A stretch of DNA of 64,000 nucleotides from Pseudomonas hunanensis (lineage in GTDB: Bacteria > Pseudomonadota > Gammaproteobacteria > Pseudomonadales > Pseudomonadaceae): the NCBI RefSeq assembly GCF_013393325.1, contig NZ_QJRC01000083.1, positions 1-64,000 of the forward strand, written 5' to 3'. Below are positions 24,646 through 33,303 of the stretch, piece after piece (the stretch's first letter is position 1; each line of letters opens with the position of its first letter). Position numbers and translations under genes: made by a program. The notes under the pieces were generated by a model. That model made no database searches and was not told where the DNA came from. It saw nothing but the letters and a program-made list of their open reading frames with translations.

Positions 24646-26982
24646 TCAGAAGTCGTAACGGGCGGTTGCGCCGAAGGTGCGTGGGGTGCCGAGCACGCCG
24701 GCGTAACCACCGTTGGCGGAGTTCCACAGGCTGGTGAAGTAGGTTTTGTCGCCGGCGTTTTTCACCCACAGCGACAGGTCGACCACGCCGTCGCCCTGGT
24801 CCAGGCGCACACCGGCGGAAAGGTTGACCAGCGCGTAGCTGGGGATCTGGCCGAAATCGGAATCGTCAATGGTGCCCACGGCCTTCGAGCGGAAGGCGTA
24901 GCTGGCAGTGACGTAGGGCTCGACATGCTCGGTGGCTTGCCACTTGTATTGGGTGTTGAGGTTGGCGATGTACTTGGAGGCGCCGACCACCTGGTGGCCG
25001 GACAGATCGCAGGTGGCAGTGGCATTGGCCAGGCTCACCTCCGGCGGGCATGGGGCGTCCTTGTACTCGGTGTAGCGTACGTCGTTCCACGAACCGTTGA
25101 AGTTGACCGTGAGGCCACGAATCGGCAGCGCCGTGGCCTCGAACTCCAGGCCGCGCGAGCGCACGCGCCCAGCGTTGGCCAGGTACTGCACGCGGTTGAT
25201 CTGGTCGTAGACGTTGGCCTGGTAACCATGCACTTCGGCCCAGAACAGATTGCTGTTGAGTTGCAGGCGGCCGTCGAACAAGGTGCTTTTCAAGCCCAGT
25301 TCGGCGTTGTTGACCCGCTCGGTGCCCACCAGCAGCGAATCGGTGCCCAGCCGTGGCGCGGCGCCTACAGTCAGGTTTACACCGCCAGATTTCTCACCGT
25401 GAGTCAGGGTGGCGTAGCCCAGCAGTTGCTCGCTGAAGCGGTAGCTCAGGCCCAACAGGCCGGAAGGGCTGAAGCTGTATTGGTTGAGGTCGCCCGAATC
25501 ATAGGCACCTATCCGGGCCTGGCGCGCAGCGGCAGCGGGCCCATTTACCGCGGCACCGCCGCTGGGCGCATCGCGAGTCACCCAGGCGCTCTTTTCTTCG
25601 TAGGTTCCGCGGATACCGGCGGTGAAGTCCAGGCGATCGGTGACATGCCAGGTGCCCTGGGCGAACAGCGCGTAGCTGTCGGTATCGATGTGCCCATCAC
25701 CAATTGTGTTGACGTTGTTCAGCGCACCGGCCGGGGTCAGGTTCCAGACATCCGCCTGCGGCCCGTAATAGGTGAAGGACTTGTTGTCCAGGTCCTGCTT
25801 GAAGTAGTAGGCGCCCAGCACATAGTCGAAAGCACCACCGGTGGGCGATGCCAGGCGGATTTCCTGCGAGTACTGCTTGTCACGCACCGATACACCGGCA
25901 CTGTAGAACACCGGCACGTTCAGGCCGTCGTCGTTGCGCGGGGTGAAGTCCCACCAGCGGTAGGCGGTGATCGAAGTCAGGGTGAAGTCGTTGGGCAAGG
26001 TCCAGTTGGCCTCCACCGAAGTGCCGCCCTGGAACACCGTCACCTGCTGGTCGGCGTCGAAATTGACCTTGCGGTCCTTGCCCGACACCAGCGTCGCGCC
26101 CGCCTGGGCGGCCAGGCTTTCGTAGCGGTTGACGCCATTGATGGTCGGCCCGGTGCTGTACAGGCTGAGGATGCCGTTGTTGGAGTCTTCTTCGTTGTAC
26201 TCGCCTATCCAGCGCAGGTTGAAGGTGTCGCTGGGCTTGAACAGCAGTTGGGTGCGAAAGCCCTGGCGCTTGCCGCCGTTGAGGTCGTCACCGTTGTGGA
26301 TGTTCTTCACATAGCCATCGTCTTCGGTGCGATAGGCGCTGATGCGCCCGGCCAGCGTCTCGCTGATCGGCCCCGAGAAACTGCCCTGGGTTTGCAGGTA
26401 GCCGTCTTCGCCGAACGACTGCTGGATGCTGCCTTCGCGGTGGAAGGTGGGCTTGCGCGTGGTGATGTTCAGCACACCAGCGGTGGTGTTCTTGCCGAAC
26501 AACGTGCCCTGCGGGCCGCGCAGCACTTCCAGCTGCTCGACATCCAGCAGGTCGAATACCGCCATGCCGGGGCGGCCGAGGTAGACGTTGTCCAGGTAGA
26601 TACCAACGCTGCCTTCCAAGCCGTCGCTGGCCGGGTTGTTACCCAGGCCACGGATCGAGATGCTCGACTGGCGCGCATGCACATAAGCGACGTTGGTGCT
26701 GGGCACCAACTGTTGCAAATCCTGCACGCGGTAGATGCGCTGAGTTTCCAGGGTTTCGCTGTCCAACACGCTGATCGGCGTGGGCACGCTTTGCGCGGTT
26801 TCTTCCCGGCGACGAGCATTGACCGTGACGGTGCCGAGCTTGGCTTCCTGTTCCACCGCCGGGGTGGCACTGACCGGCGCTTCGGCAAAGCTTCCGGAGG
26901 ACGCCGCCAGCAGCACGCCAGCGGCCAAGGGTTGCAAGGTGAAACGCGACGCGCGCGCAGGCCAACGGGAAAGTCCGGACAT
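24646..26982 (-). CDS. sftP: TonB-dependent outer membrane receptor
   Basis: Outer-membrane beta-barrel receptor of 778 residues. A signal peptide (about 1-34, ending GSFAEAP) is followed by a plug domain (about 60-170: PTPISVLDSETLETQ, SSISIRGLGNNPASDG, LEVLRGPQGTLFGKNTTAG) and a C-terminal 22-stranded barrel ending in TARYDF, with the terminal phenylalanine needed for assembly. AAGGAG lies seven bases before the ATG. Context (astA downstream, divergent LysR gene, ats genes) points to uptake of sulfate esters through the outer membrane, as proposed for SftP. A siderophore role cannot be excluded from sequence alone. Confidence 0.85.
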   Translation of the reverse strand: MSGLSRWPARASRFTLQPLAAGVLLAASSGSFAEAPVSATPAVEQEAKLGTVTVNARRREETAQSVPTPISVLDSETLETQRIYRVQDLQQLVPSTNVAYVHARQSSISIRGLGNNPASDGLEGSVGIYLDNVYLGRPGMAVFDLLDVEQLEVLRGPQGTLFGKNTTAGVLNITTRKPTFHREGSIQQSFGEDGYLQTQGSFSGPISETLAGRISAYRTEDDGYVKNIHNGDDLNGGKRQGFRTQLLFKPSDTFNLRWIGEYNEEDSNNGILSLYSTGPTINGVNRYESLAAQAGATLVSGKDRKVNFDADQQVTVFQGGTSVEANWTLPNDFTLTSITAYRWWDFTPRNDDGLNVPVFYSAGVSVRDKQYSQEIRLASPTGGAFDYVLGAYYFKQDLDNKSFTYYGPQADVWNLTPAGALNNVNTIGDGHIDTDSYALFAQGTWHVTDRLDFTAGIRGTYEEKSAWVTRDAPSGGAAVNGPAAAARQARIGAYDSGDLNQYSFSPSGLLGLSYRFSEQLLGYATLTHGEKSGGVNLTVGAAPRLGTDSLLVGTERVNNAELGLKSTLFDGRLQLNSNLFWAEVHGYQANVYDQINRVQYLANAGRVRSRGLEFEATALPIRGLTVNFNGSWNDVRYTEYKDAPCPPEVSLANATATCDLSGHQVVGASKYIANLNTQYKWQATEHVEPYVTASYAFRSKAVGTIDDSDFGQIPSYALVNLSAGVRLDQGDGVVDLSLWVKNAGDKTYFTSLWNSANGGYAGVLGTPRTFGATARYDF

Positions 26983-27174
26983 GCAAATGCTCCTTGAGGC
27001 ATGGGCCCTGGCGAGCATTTCCGTTGGCGGAACCGAGTCGCGGTCAGACGGGCTTATATTCTTTTAAGTGATATAAATATTTGTAATTCATATTTAGTGG
27101 AATAAGTAACACCCTTTATAAGGGGACTCACCCTTGTCAGCAATTGCATTTGACCGAAGGTTTTAATGTAGAAA
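26983..27174. promoter_or_regulatory. Divergent sftP-sftR promoter region
   Basis: An AT-rich stretch (27055-27125) lies between the two starts, with TTAAGTGATATAAATA at 27064 and TAGTGGAATAAGTAAC at 27095. Similar TAAGTGAATAAC occurs in the atsR-atsB gap, so it may be part of a shared regulator site. Exact promoter boxes are not clear. Confidence 0.4.
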
Positions 27175-28089
27175 ATGCATATCGATCTGCGTCAACTGCG
27201 CCACTACATTGCCCTTGTCGAGCACCGCAGTTTCGTGGCGGCTGCGGCGGCGGTTAACCTGTCGCAATCGGCTTTCAGCCGCAGCATCCAGACCCTGGAG
27301 CACAACATCGGCTGCCGCCTGGTGGACCGCGCCAGCAAGGAACTGGCGCCAACCCGCCAGGGGTTGCTGGTGCTGGAGCATTCGCGGCGGCTGGTGCATG
27401 GGGCGCACAACCTGGTCAACGAAATTCACCAATTCAACGGCGCAACCACCGGGGTGGTGCGCTTTGGCTCCGGCCCCGCGCCAGCCGGTGGTTTGGTGCC
27501 GCGTGCGGTGGCGCGCTTCGTGGCCGAATTCCCGGCGGCGCGCACCTGCTTCCAGGTGGACAACTGGCAGGCGCTGAACCGCAAGCTGGTAGCCGAGGAG
27601 ATCGAGTTTTTCGTTGCCGACACCCGCCAGTTCGAGTCTGACCCGGATTACCAAGTGCACAAGCTGACGCCGCAACGCTGGCATTTTTGCTGCCGCGCCG
27701 GGCACCCGCTGACCAAGCGGCAGAGCGTGCTGGCACGAGACCTGTTCGACTATCCGATGGCCACCACTTTTCGCCCGCCGAATATCCGCAAGATCCTCAG
27801 TGACCTTAGTGGGCGGCAGGACTTTTTGCCTGCGGTGGAGTGCGAGCATGGGTACGCGCTGCTGAATGTGGTGATGCACTCGGACACCATCGGCATTGCC
27901 TGCAATGCCAATTTGCGGCCTTATCAACGCGACGGCGGGCTGGTGAAGTTGCAGCTGGCGGACCTGACGCCGGAGCAGGAAGAAGCGTGCCATACACGCT
28001 ATGGAGTGGTGAGCCGGGTGGGGTATGGCTTGTCGCCGTTGGCGCAAGGGCTGGTGAGGCAATTGATTGCCTGTGATTCCGAGATGTAG
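27175..28089 (+). CDS. sftR: LysR-type regulator of sulfate-ester genes
   Basis: A 304-residue LysR-family regulator. The winged helix-turn-helix is at the N-terminus (LRQLRHYIALVEHRSFVAAA and LSQSAFSRSIQTLEHNIGC), and the remainder is the inducer-binding domain. It is divergent from sftP-astA and lies beside atsKR and atsBC. In P. putida S-313 the LysR protein SftR, in the same setting, controls sulfate-ester desulfurisation genes, which is why I use this name. The ATG has only a weak ribosome site (GAAGG 14 bases upstream), and a stop codon closes off longer starts. Confidence 0.85.
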   Translation: MHIDLRQLRHYIALVEHRSFVAAAAAVNLSQSAFSRSIQTLEHNIGCRLVDRASKELAPTRQGLLVLEHSRRLVHGAHNLVNEIHQFNGATTGVVRFGSGPAPAGGLVPRAVARFVAEFPAARTCFQVDNWQALNRKLVAEEIEFFVADTRQFESDPDYQVHKLTPQRWHFCCRAGHPLTKRQSVLARDLFDYPMATTFRPPNIRKILSDLSGRQDFLPAVECEHGYALLNVVMHSDTIGIACNANLRPYQRDGGLVKLQLADLTPEQEEACHTRYGVVSRVGYGLSPLAQGLVRQLIACDSEM

Positions 28090-28091
28090 CT

Positions 28092-28200
28092 GGGGGCTTC
28101 GCCCCCGGATCGCAACACAAGGCCGCTACACATTGGCTCGGCGTGCGCCGTGCTTTTGTGGAAGCGGCCTTGTGTCGCGACAGGGCCGCAAAGCGGCCCC
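28092..28200. repeat. Inverted pair of REP repeats
   Basis: Starts GGGGGCTTCGCCCCCGGATC and ends GACAGGGCCGCAAAGCGGCC, between the convergent sftR and atsK genes. Arms carry the ACACAAGGCCGCT core. Confidence 0.85.
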
Positions 28201-28207
28201 GGCACTC

Positions 28208-29113
28208 TCAACCTTTACGCGTAGTTCGGCTCAGTTGACCATCCACACCCACCGGCACTTCTCCCGCCAATGTCACCCGGCGCACAACCCGCGGCTGGGT
28301 CCCATAATCATCCACCGCATAATGCTGCGTCGCGCGGTTATCCCAAATCGCCACATCCCCCACCTGCCAGCGCCAGCGCACAGTGTTCTCCAGGCGCGTC
28401 ACATGCCCTTGCAGCACAGCGAACAGGTGCTGCGAATCTGCCAGCGAATAGCCCTTGATGCGTTTAACGAAGTGCCCCAATTGCAGTGCCCGCTCACCAC
28501 TGATCGGATGCACGCGTACCACCGGGTGCTCGGTTTCGTACACGGTCGATGTGAATACCTTGCGATAACGCTCAAGCTTGGCCGGGTCTACATCTGGCTT
28601 GATGCTGGCGTAGTCGTATTCGTTGCTGTGCACCGCCCACAGCTTGTCGGCCAGCTCGCGCAGCGGCTCAGGCAATTCCTGGTAGGCCGCAGCCGTGTTG
28701 GCCCACACGGTATCGCCACCGGATGCCGGCGCCACCACGCTGCGCAGGATCGAGGCTTTGGGGTAGGCATCGACGAAGGTCACGTCGGTGTGCCAGGAGT
28801 TGGCTCGCTGACCTTCGGCACCATCCAGTTGCAGCAGGTAGCTGGTGCCATCGACCACCGGTACGGTCGGGTGGGCCACCGGCTCGCCGAGCAGTTTGGC
28901 AAAACCTTCCTGGCTCTGGTCATCCAGGTGGGTCTGCTCACGGAAGAAGATCACTTTGTGTTGTACCAGGGCCGCCTGAATAGCCTCGACGGTAGCTGCG
29001 TCGAGGTCGGCGGACAGTCTTACCCCGCGGATTTCGGCGCCGATACGGCCGGCAACCGGGTGAATGTCGAGTTCAAGGGCTTGTGGCGCGGTGGCCAGGG
29101 CAGCATTGCTCAT
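28208..29113 (-). CDS. atsK: Alkylsulfatase, 2-oxoglutarate-dependent dioxygenase AtsK
   Basis: Cytoplasmic Fe(II)/2-oxoglutarate dioxygenase of 301 residues, exactly the AtsK length, of the TauD/TfdA family. It hydroxylates alkyl sulfate esters next to the oxygen, releasing sulfate and an aldehyde. The iron ligands are the H and D of [11 protein letters not shown] and a late histidine in [14 protein letters not shown]; the 2-oxoglutarate-binding arginines follow in [11 protein letters not shown]. The ATG at 29113 has AAGGA eight bases upstream. It is cotranscribed behind atsR. TauD-like taurine activity is the main alternative, but the locus argues for sulfate esters. Confidence 0.88.
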   Translation of the reverse strand: MSNAALATAPQALELDIHPVAGRIGAEIRGVRLSADLDAATVEAIQAALVQHKVIFFREQTHLDDQSQEGFAKLLGEPVAHPTVPVVDGTSYLLQLDGAEGQRANSWHTDVTFVDAYPKASILRSVVAPASGGDTVWANTAAAYQELPEPLRELADKLWAVHSNEYDYASIKPDVDPAKLERYRKVFTSTVYETEHPVVRVHPISGERALQLGHFVKRIKGYSLADSQHLFAVLQGHVTRLENTVRWRWQVGDVAIWDNRATQHYAVDDYGTQPRVVRRVTLAGEVPVGVDGQLSRTTRKG

Positions 29114-29153
29114 GGTCGTGGTCCTTGCGGTCATTGTCGGGGTTTTTGATGGT

Positions 29154-30191
29154 TCAGCGGGCGGCCTGCACGGCCTGCTCCTGTTTCAGCGCAGCATCGA
29201 GGAAACGCGGTTCGATCCAGTCGGCCACCTGGAAGCCACGGCGAATCAAACGCTCCTTGGCAGCCAGGTCGACGCCTTGCTGCAGTTGGCCGACGAATCC
29301 GGCGTCCAGGCGTGGGTCGAAGTAGTGGGCGAGGTCTTCCTTGGCCAGGTCATCGCTGAGGATGCTGCGCGGCCAATTGGCGTTGCTGGCCACCAGATCG
29401 ATGTAGGCCTGACGGTTGTGTTCGTCGCGCAGCCAGGCACTGGCCTGCTCCTGGGCATTGACCAGGCGCTGCACCAGCTCGGGGTATTGACGGATGAAAT
29501 CGCCGGTGCCCAGCAGCACTGCCTGGGTGCTGCCGGCGCCTTCGAGGTCACGCGAATTGACCGGTAGCTCGACCAGCCCGCGCTCACGCAGCGATAGCAG
29601 GTTGGACAGGCCCCAGGTGGCATCGATCTGCTTGGCCGCCAGCGCAGCGTTGGCGGCGTTGAAATCGAGGTTTATCACCTTCAGCTCACGCTCGCTCAGC
29701 CCCTGGCTGGCCAGGGCGCTGGCGAACGACAACTGGTTGGCAGTGCCGCGGAACACCGCCACACGCTTGCCCTTGAGGTCGTGCAGGGTCTTGATGCCAG
29801 AGCCCGGTACCACCCCCAGGTAGCTCTTCACCCCGCGCACGCCCGCCGACAGCACGCGGGTATCCAGGCCATTGGCCTTGCCGACGATCGCCGCCAGGTC
29901 GCCGAGGTACGCGAAATCAGCCTGGCCGTTGGCCAATGCCTCGTTCACCACCGGCCCGGCACCCTTGAAAAAGCGCCAGTCGATGCGGATGCCGTCCTTG
30001 GCGAATTCCTTCTCCAGCAATTGCTGGTCACGCAGTACATCGACCACACCACCGGCGCTGGGCTTGCTGCCGGCGCTCAGGTCGGGGACGGCGATGCGGA
30101 TGCTTGCTGGCCTGGCCGGTTCAGCCGCGTGGGCACTTAGGGTGAACGCCAGCCCAAGGGCGGTAATCAGGTGACGCAACGGGGTTTTCAT
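29154..30191 (-). CDS. atsR: Sulfate-ester ABC transporter binding protein AtsR
   Basis: Periplasmic binding protein of 345 residues in the SsuA/TauA family. A signal peptide covers about 1-22 ([15 protein letters not shown]). The mature protein has the family's [32 protein letters not shown] and [20 protein letters not shown] segments. It would capture alkyl or aryl sulfate esters for AtsBC. It is 40 bases upstream of atsK and divergent from atsBC, sharing a promoter gap of 297 bp. Confidence 0.86.
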   Translation of the reverse strand: MKTPLRHLITALGLAFTLSAHAAEPARPASIRIAVPDLSAGSKPSAGGVVDVLRDQQLLEKEFAKDGIRIDWRFFKGAGPVVNEALANGQADFAYLGDLAAIVGKANGLDTRVLSAGVRGVKSYLGVVPGSGIKTLHDLKGKRVAVFRGTANQLSFASALASQGLSERELKVINLDFNAANAALAAKQIDATWGLSNLLSLRERGLVELPVNSRDLEGAGSTQAVLLGTGDFIRQYPELVQRLVNAQEQASAWLRDEHNRQAYIDLVASNANWPRSILSDDLAKEDLAHYFDPRLDAGFVGQLQQGVDLAAKERLIRRGFQVADWIEPRFLDAALKQEQAVQAAR

Positions 30192-30431
30192 GGCAAGGCT
30201 CCTTGGCAGGCTGCCACCGGCGATGGCCGGCGCTTTGGCCAGAAGCTAGGCAGGTCTGGTTAGAACCCACAAAGATCAAAATTTCATTTTTTAGTAACTG
30301 AAAGGCATAAATCAGGCTGCATGCGGGCCTGAGCGGGGCTTGCGGAAAACGCATGGAAAATATGAGGAAAACGCAACGGCAAGGGGCTTCCCCATGCAGA
30401 GGACGCATGCTCTTATCTCTTGAATGCTGAT

Positions 30432-30468
30432 TAAGTTAATTTTTAATTCCATAAGTGAATAACTTAAC
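30432..30468. promoter_or_regulatory. Inverted repeat in the atsR-atsB promoter gap
   Basis: TTAAGTTA at 30432 and TAACTTAA at 30461 are a perfect 8-bp inverted repeat with 21 bases between. The 3' arm ends 20 bases before the atsB start codon. It includes TAAGTGAATAAC, resembling a segment upstream of sftP. SftR or CysB are candidate binders. The rest of the gap (30192-30431) shows no clear boxes. Confidence 0.45.
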
Positions 30469-30488
30469 AACGCTTCGGGAAATGGCCT

Positions 30489-32093
30489 ATGAATGGAGTG
30501 CTGAGCAGGAATCGGGGGGGGCCGCTACGCGGCCCATTCGCGGCGCAAGGCCGCTCCCACAGGGACCGCATTCTCTCTGTGCAGCGGGTTCTGCCGTGGT
30601 TGCTGCCTGTGCTGATTGCGCTGCTATGGGAGGTGGCCAGCCGGCAGCACTGGATGAGCGAGCAGATACTGCCGGCACCAGCGCTGGTGTGGCAAAGCGC
30701 GCTGGAGTTTGGCGCCGGCGAGCTTTGGGGACACCTGTGGATAAGCTTGCAGCGGTTGTTCTGGGGGCTGGCGGTAGGTATCGGCAGCGGCTTGCTGCTG
30801 GGTGTATGGCTGGGCGCTTCGCGTCAGGCGCAGACATTGGTGCTGCCAACCTTCGTGGCGCTGGCGCAGATTCCGACCCTGGCCTGGATCCCGTTGTTCA
30901 TGCTGTTCTTCGGCATCGGCGAGTTGCTCAAGCTGGTGGTGCTGGTGAAAGCCGTGGTGGTCCCCATCACCTTGCACACGCTGGTCGGTGTGCGCGATGC
31001 CCAGCCCAAGCTGCGCGAGGCCGCCGCGGCGCTACGCCTGCCTCGCCATCTGCTGTTTCTGCGCCTGTTGCTACCGGCGGCCCTGCCCGCCTTTCTGACT
31101 GGCGTACGCCTGGCACTGGCCACCGGCTGGACCTCACTGCTGGCGGTCGAGTTGCTGGCTTCCAGCGAGGGGATCGGTTACCTGATGGTCTGGGGGCGGC
31201 AGCTGTTCATGCTCGACCTGGTGCTGCTGTGCATCCTGGTGATCGGCCTGGTCGGTGCCGTGCTGGAGCGCAGTTTTTCGGCCCTGGAACATCGCCTGCT
31301 TTACTGGCCGCAACCGGCCACAGGAGAACACCAGCGCGGTGCTGTGCCGCGTGGCTGGCAAAGCCTGCTGCTTCCCTTGGCGATACTGGCGCTGTGGCAG
31401 GCCAGCAGCAGCTTCGGTTGGGTCGACCCGAATATCTTGACCTCGCCACTGGAGGTACTGCGCACGCTGCTGGTCGGCCTGGCTGATGGTTCGCTACCAC
31501 AAGCCTTGCTGCTCAGCCTGCAACGCACCCTGACCGGCTTGCTGCTGGGTGGCGGCGCTGGCCTGCTGGCCGGCTTGGTGCTAGGGCTGTCCCGTAATGC
31601 CGAGCGCCTGTTCGGGCCGAGCCTGACAGCCTTGCGCCAGGTGGCGCTGTTCGCCTGGGTGCCGCTGCTCACCGCCTGGTTCGGCCTGGGCGAAGGGGCC
31701 AAGCATGTATTCGTCGGGCTGGCCGCGTTCTTCCCGTTGCTGATCGCTACCCAGCGCGGTATCGCCGGCCTCTCACCACAGTTGGGCGAAGCCGCCCGCA
31801 CCCTGCGTCTGGGTCTGTGGCAACGCTTGCGCCTGCTGGTACTGCCCGGTGCGGCCCCGGGCATTTTCGCGGGCCTGCGCCTGTCGCTGATCTATGCCTG
31901 GCTGGGCACCATCGGTGCCGAATACTTCATGCCCTCGGACGGCGGCATCGCCAGCCTGATGATCGGTGCCCAGCAGCTGTTCCGTATGGACCAGGTGATG
32001 GCCGCCATGCTGTTGATCGGCCTGGTCGGCGCCCTGCTCGGCACCCTTGGACAACGCCTTGAATCGCGCGCCACGCGCTGGAGAACCGCATGA
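30489..32093 (+). CDS. atsB: Sulfate-ester ABC permease, fused double domain (AtsB)
   Basis: Inner-membrane permease of 534 residues made of two SsuC/TauC-type domains in tandem (about 35-265 and 285-525), so one polypeptide replaces the usual homodimer. Each half has its own ATPase-contact loop: KLREAAAALRLPRHLLFLR and LGEAARTLRLGLWQRLR. A G8 run and a REP-like segment lie in frame within codons 9-25 of the chosen ATG, giving an odd arginine- and glycine-rich N-terminus. A GTG at codon 31 (30579), after the repeat, could be the real start. The end overlaps atsC (ATGA). Confidence 0.82.
   Translation: MNGVLSRNRGGPLRGPFAAQGRSHRDRILSVQRVLPWLLPVLIALLWEVASRQHWMSEQILPAPALVWQSALEFGAGELWGHLWISLQRLFWGLAVGIGSGLLLGVWLGASRQAQTLVLPTFVALAQIPTLAWIPLFMLFFGIGELLKLVVLVKAVVVPITLHTLVGVRDAQPKLREAAAALRLPRHLLFLRLLLPAALPAFLTGVRLALATGWTSLLAVELLASSEGIGYLMVWGRQLFMLDLVLLCILVIGLVGAVLERSFSALEHRLLYWPQPATGEHQRGAVPRGWQSLLLPLAILALWQASSSFGWVDPNILTSPLEVLRTLLVGLADGSLPQALLLSLQRTLTGLLLGGGAGLLAGLVLGLSRNAERLFGPSLTALRQVALFAWVPLLTAWFGLGEGAKHVFVGLAAFFPLLIATQRGIAGLSPQLGEAARTLRLGLWQRLRLLVLPGAAPGIFAGLRLSLIYAWLGTIGAEYFMPSDGGIASLMIGAQQLFRMDQVMAAMLLIGLVGALLGTLGQRLESRATRWRTA
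30514..30563. repeat. REP repeat inside the atsB 5' end
   Basis: GGGGGGGGCCGCTACGCGGC then CCATTCGCGGCGCAAGGCCGC is a single copy of the second REP family. It overlaps the first codons of atsB and keeps its frame open. Confidence 0.75.
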
Positions 32094-32953
32094 ACGCCTT
32101 CAACACTTCGCACCTGCACGCGGCCAACCAGCCCGACGCAACCCCGCCCCTGGTCAGTTTCGAAGGGGTGGGCAAAGTGTTCAGCGTCGATGGCCAACCG
32201 CTCGAGGCCATCCGCAACTTCAACCTTTCGATCAACCAGGGCGAGTTCATCGCCATCGTCGGCGCTTCCGGCTGCGGCAAGTCCACCCTGCTGCGCCTGC
32301 TGGTGGGGTTGGATACCGACTACAGCGGCAGCATTCGCATCGACGGCCACGCCGTCAGCGGTATTGGTGGCGAACGTGGCATCGTGTTCCAGGAGCATCG
32401 GCTGTTTCCCTGGTTGAACGTGGAACAGAACATTGCGCTGGGCCTGGCCAACGAGTCGCTCACCCAAGGTGAGCGCGCCCGGCGGGTACATGAATTCGTA
32501 CAACTGGTGGGGCTGGTCGGCTTCGAATCGGCCTATCCACACCAGCTGTCCGGTGGTATGGCCCAGCGTGTGGCGATAGCCCGTGGCCTGGTAGCCAGCC
32601 CGCGCATCCTGCTGCTCGACGAGCCGTTCGGCGCACTGGATGCGCTGACCCGCCAGCAACTGCAGGACGAATTGCTGGCCATTCGCGAGCGGGCGGGCAT
32701 CACCACCTTGCTGGTGACCCACGATGCCGAAGAGGCGACGTACCTGGCGGATCGGGTTGTGGTGCTGGAGCCACGGCCGGGTCGCATCAAATCGGTGGTG
32801 GGCATAGACCTGCCGCACCCGCGCTTGCGCTCCGGCGTAGCGCTGCACGGCCTGCGCGAAAAGGTGCTGCACCAGATCACCGGCGACGGCGGCTACCTGC
32901 CGCCACCGTCACGCCGTGTAGAGGGCCTGAGCCCCGAGTTGATCGCCCTCTGA
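32090..32953 (+). CDS. atsC: Sulfate-ester ABC transporter ATP-binding protein AtsC
   Basis: ATPase of 287 residues in the SsuB/TauB group. It has Walker A GASGCGKSTLLRL, signature LSGGMAQRVAIARGL, Walker B ILLLDEPFGALDALT, and the H-loop TLLVTHDAEEATYLADR. It couples to AtsB and AtsR. Its start overlaps the atsB stop by four bases. The first 20 residues form a short extension typical of this group. Together with the double permease it completes an importer: one AtsB plus two AtsC. Confidence 0.88.
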   Translation: MNAFNTSHLHAANQPDATPPLVSFEGVGKVFSVDGQPLEAIRNFNLSINQGEFIAIVGASGCGKSTLLRLLVGLDTDYSGSIRIDGHAVSGIGGERGIVFQEHRLFPWLNVEQNIALGLANESLTQGERARRVHEFVQLVGLVGFESAYPHQLSGGMAQRVAIARGLVASPRILLLDEPFGALDALTRQQLQDELLAIRERAGITTLLVTHDAEEATYLADRVVVLEPRPGRIKSVVGIDLPHPRLRSGVALHGLREKVLHQITGDGGYLPPPSRRVEGLSPELIAL

Positions 32954-33025
32954 GAAGTCGGCATGCATCCGGCCTGTAGGGATCTGCACAACCAATAAGG
33001 TAAAAACAGCTACAGATCAAGGCGA

Positions 33026-33054
33026 TGGACGTCACCGATTCAGATGGGTATCAT
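33026..33054 (+). promoter_or_regulatory. Promoter of tRNA-Arg
   Basis: TGGACG, 17 bases, TATCAT: a good sigma-70 pattern ending 11 bases before the tRNA, leaving a very short leader. Confidence 0.6.
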
Positions 33055-33065
33055 GCGTGCGCGTT

Positions 33066-33142
33066 GCACTCGTAGCTCAGCTGGATAGAGTACTGCCCTC
33101 CGAAGGCAGGGGTCGTGGGTTCGAATCCCGCCGAGTGCGCCA
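33066..33142 (+). tRNA. tRNA-Arg (anticodon CCG)
   Basis: A full cloverleaf: acceptor GCACTCG/CGAGTGC, D arm GCTC...GAGT, anticodon stem CTGCC/GGCAG with loop CTCCGAA (anticodon CCG), and TTCGAAT in the T loop. The 3' CCA is encoded. It reads CGG arginine codons. Confidence 0.97.
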
Positions 33143-33145
33143 TAT

Positions 33146-33180
33146 CAAAAAAGCCCTGGGCCTGAGCCCGGGGCTTTTTC
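33146..33180 (+). terminator. Terminator of tRNA-Arg
   Basis: AAAAAAGCCCTGGGC-CTGA-GCCCGGGGCTTTTT. A strong GC stem with a T tract a few bases after the CCA end. Confidence 0.9.
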
Positions 33181-33303
33181 GTTTGTGCGACAAGTCGCGT
33201 TTCTGGTACTCCCGTGCCACGGGTCATTGGTGTTAGCGTGGGCGTCTTCCCGTTTCCGGACGGGTAACCCATAACAATGATTGGCGAAGGAATGCGCGCA
33301 ACC

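Noticed and set aside
24574..26997. Long plus-strand open frame (about 800 codons) opposite sftP
   Set aside because: It is a mirror of the TonB receptor gene in high-GC DNA. Its protein has no recognisable domain, while the minus strand has clear plug and barrel motifs.
30455..31486. Plus-strand frame overlapping atsB in another phase
   Set aside because: Its product is arginine-, alanine- and glycine-rich without domains, whereas the atsB frame has two clear permease domains.
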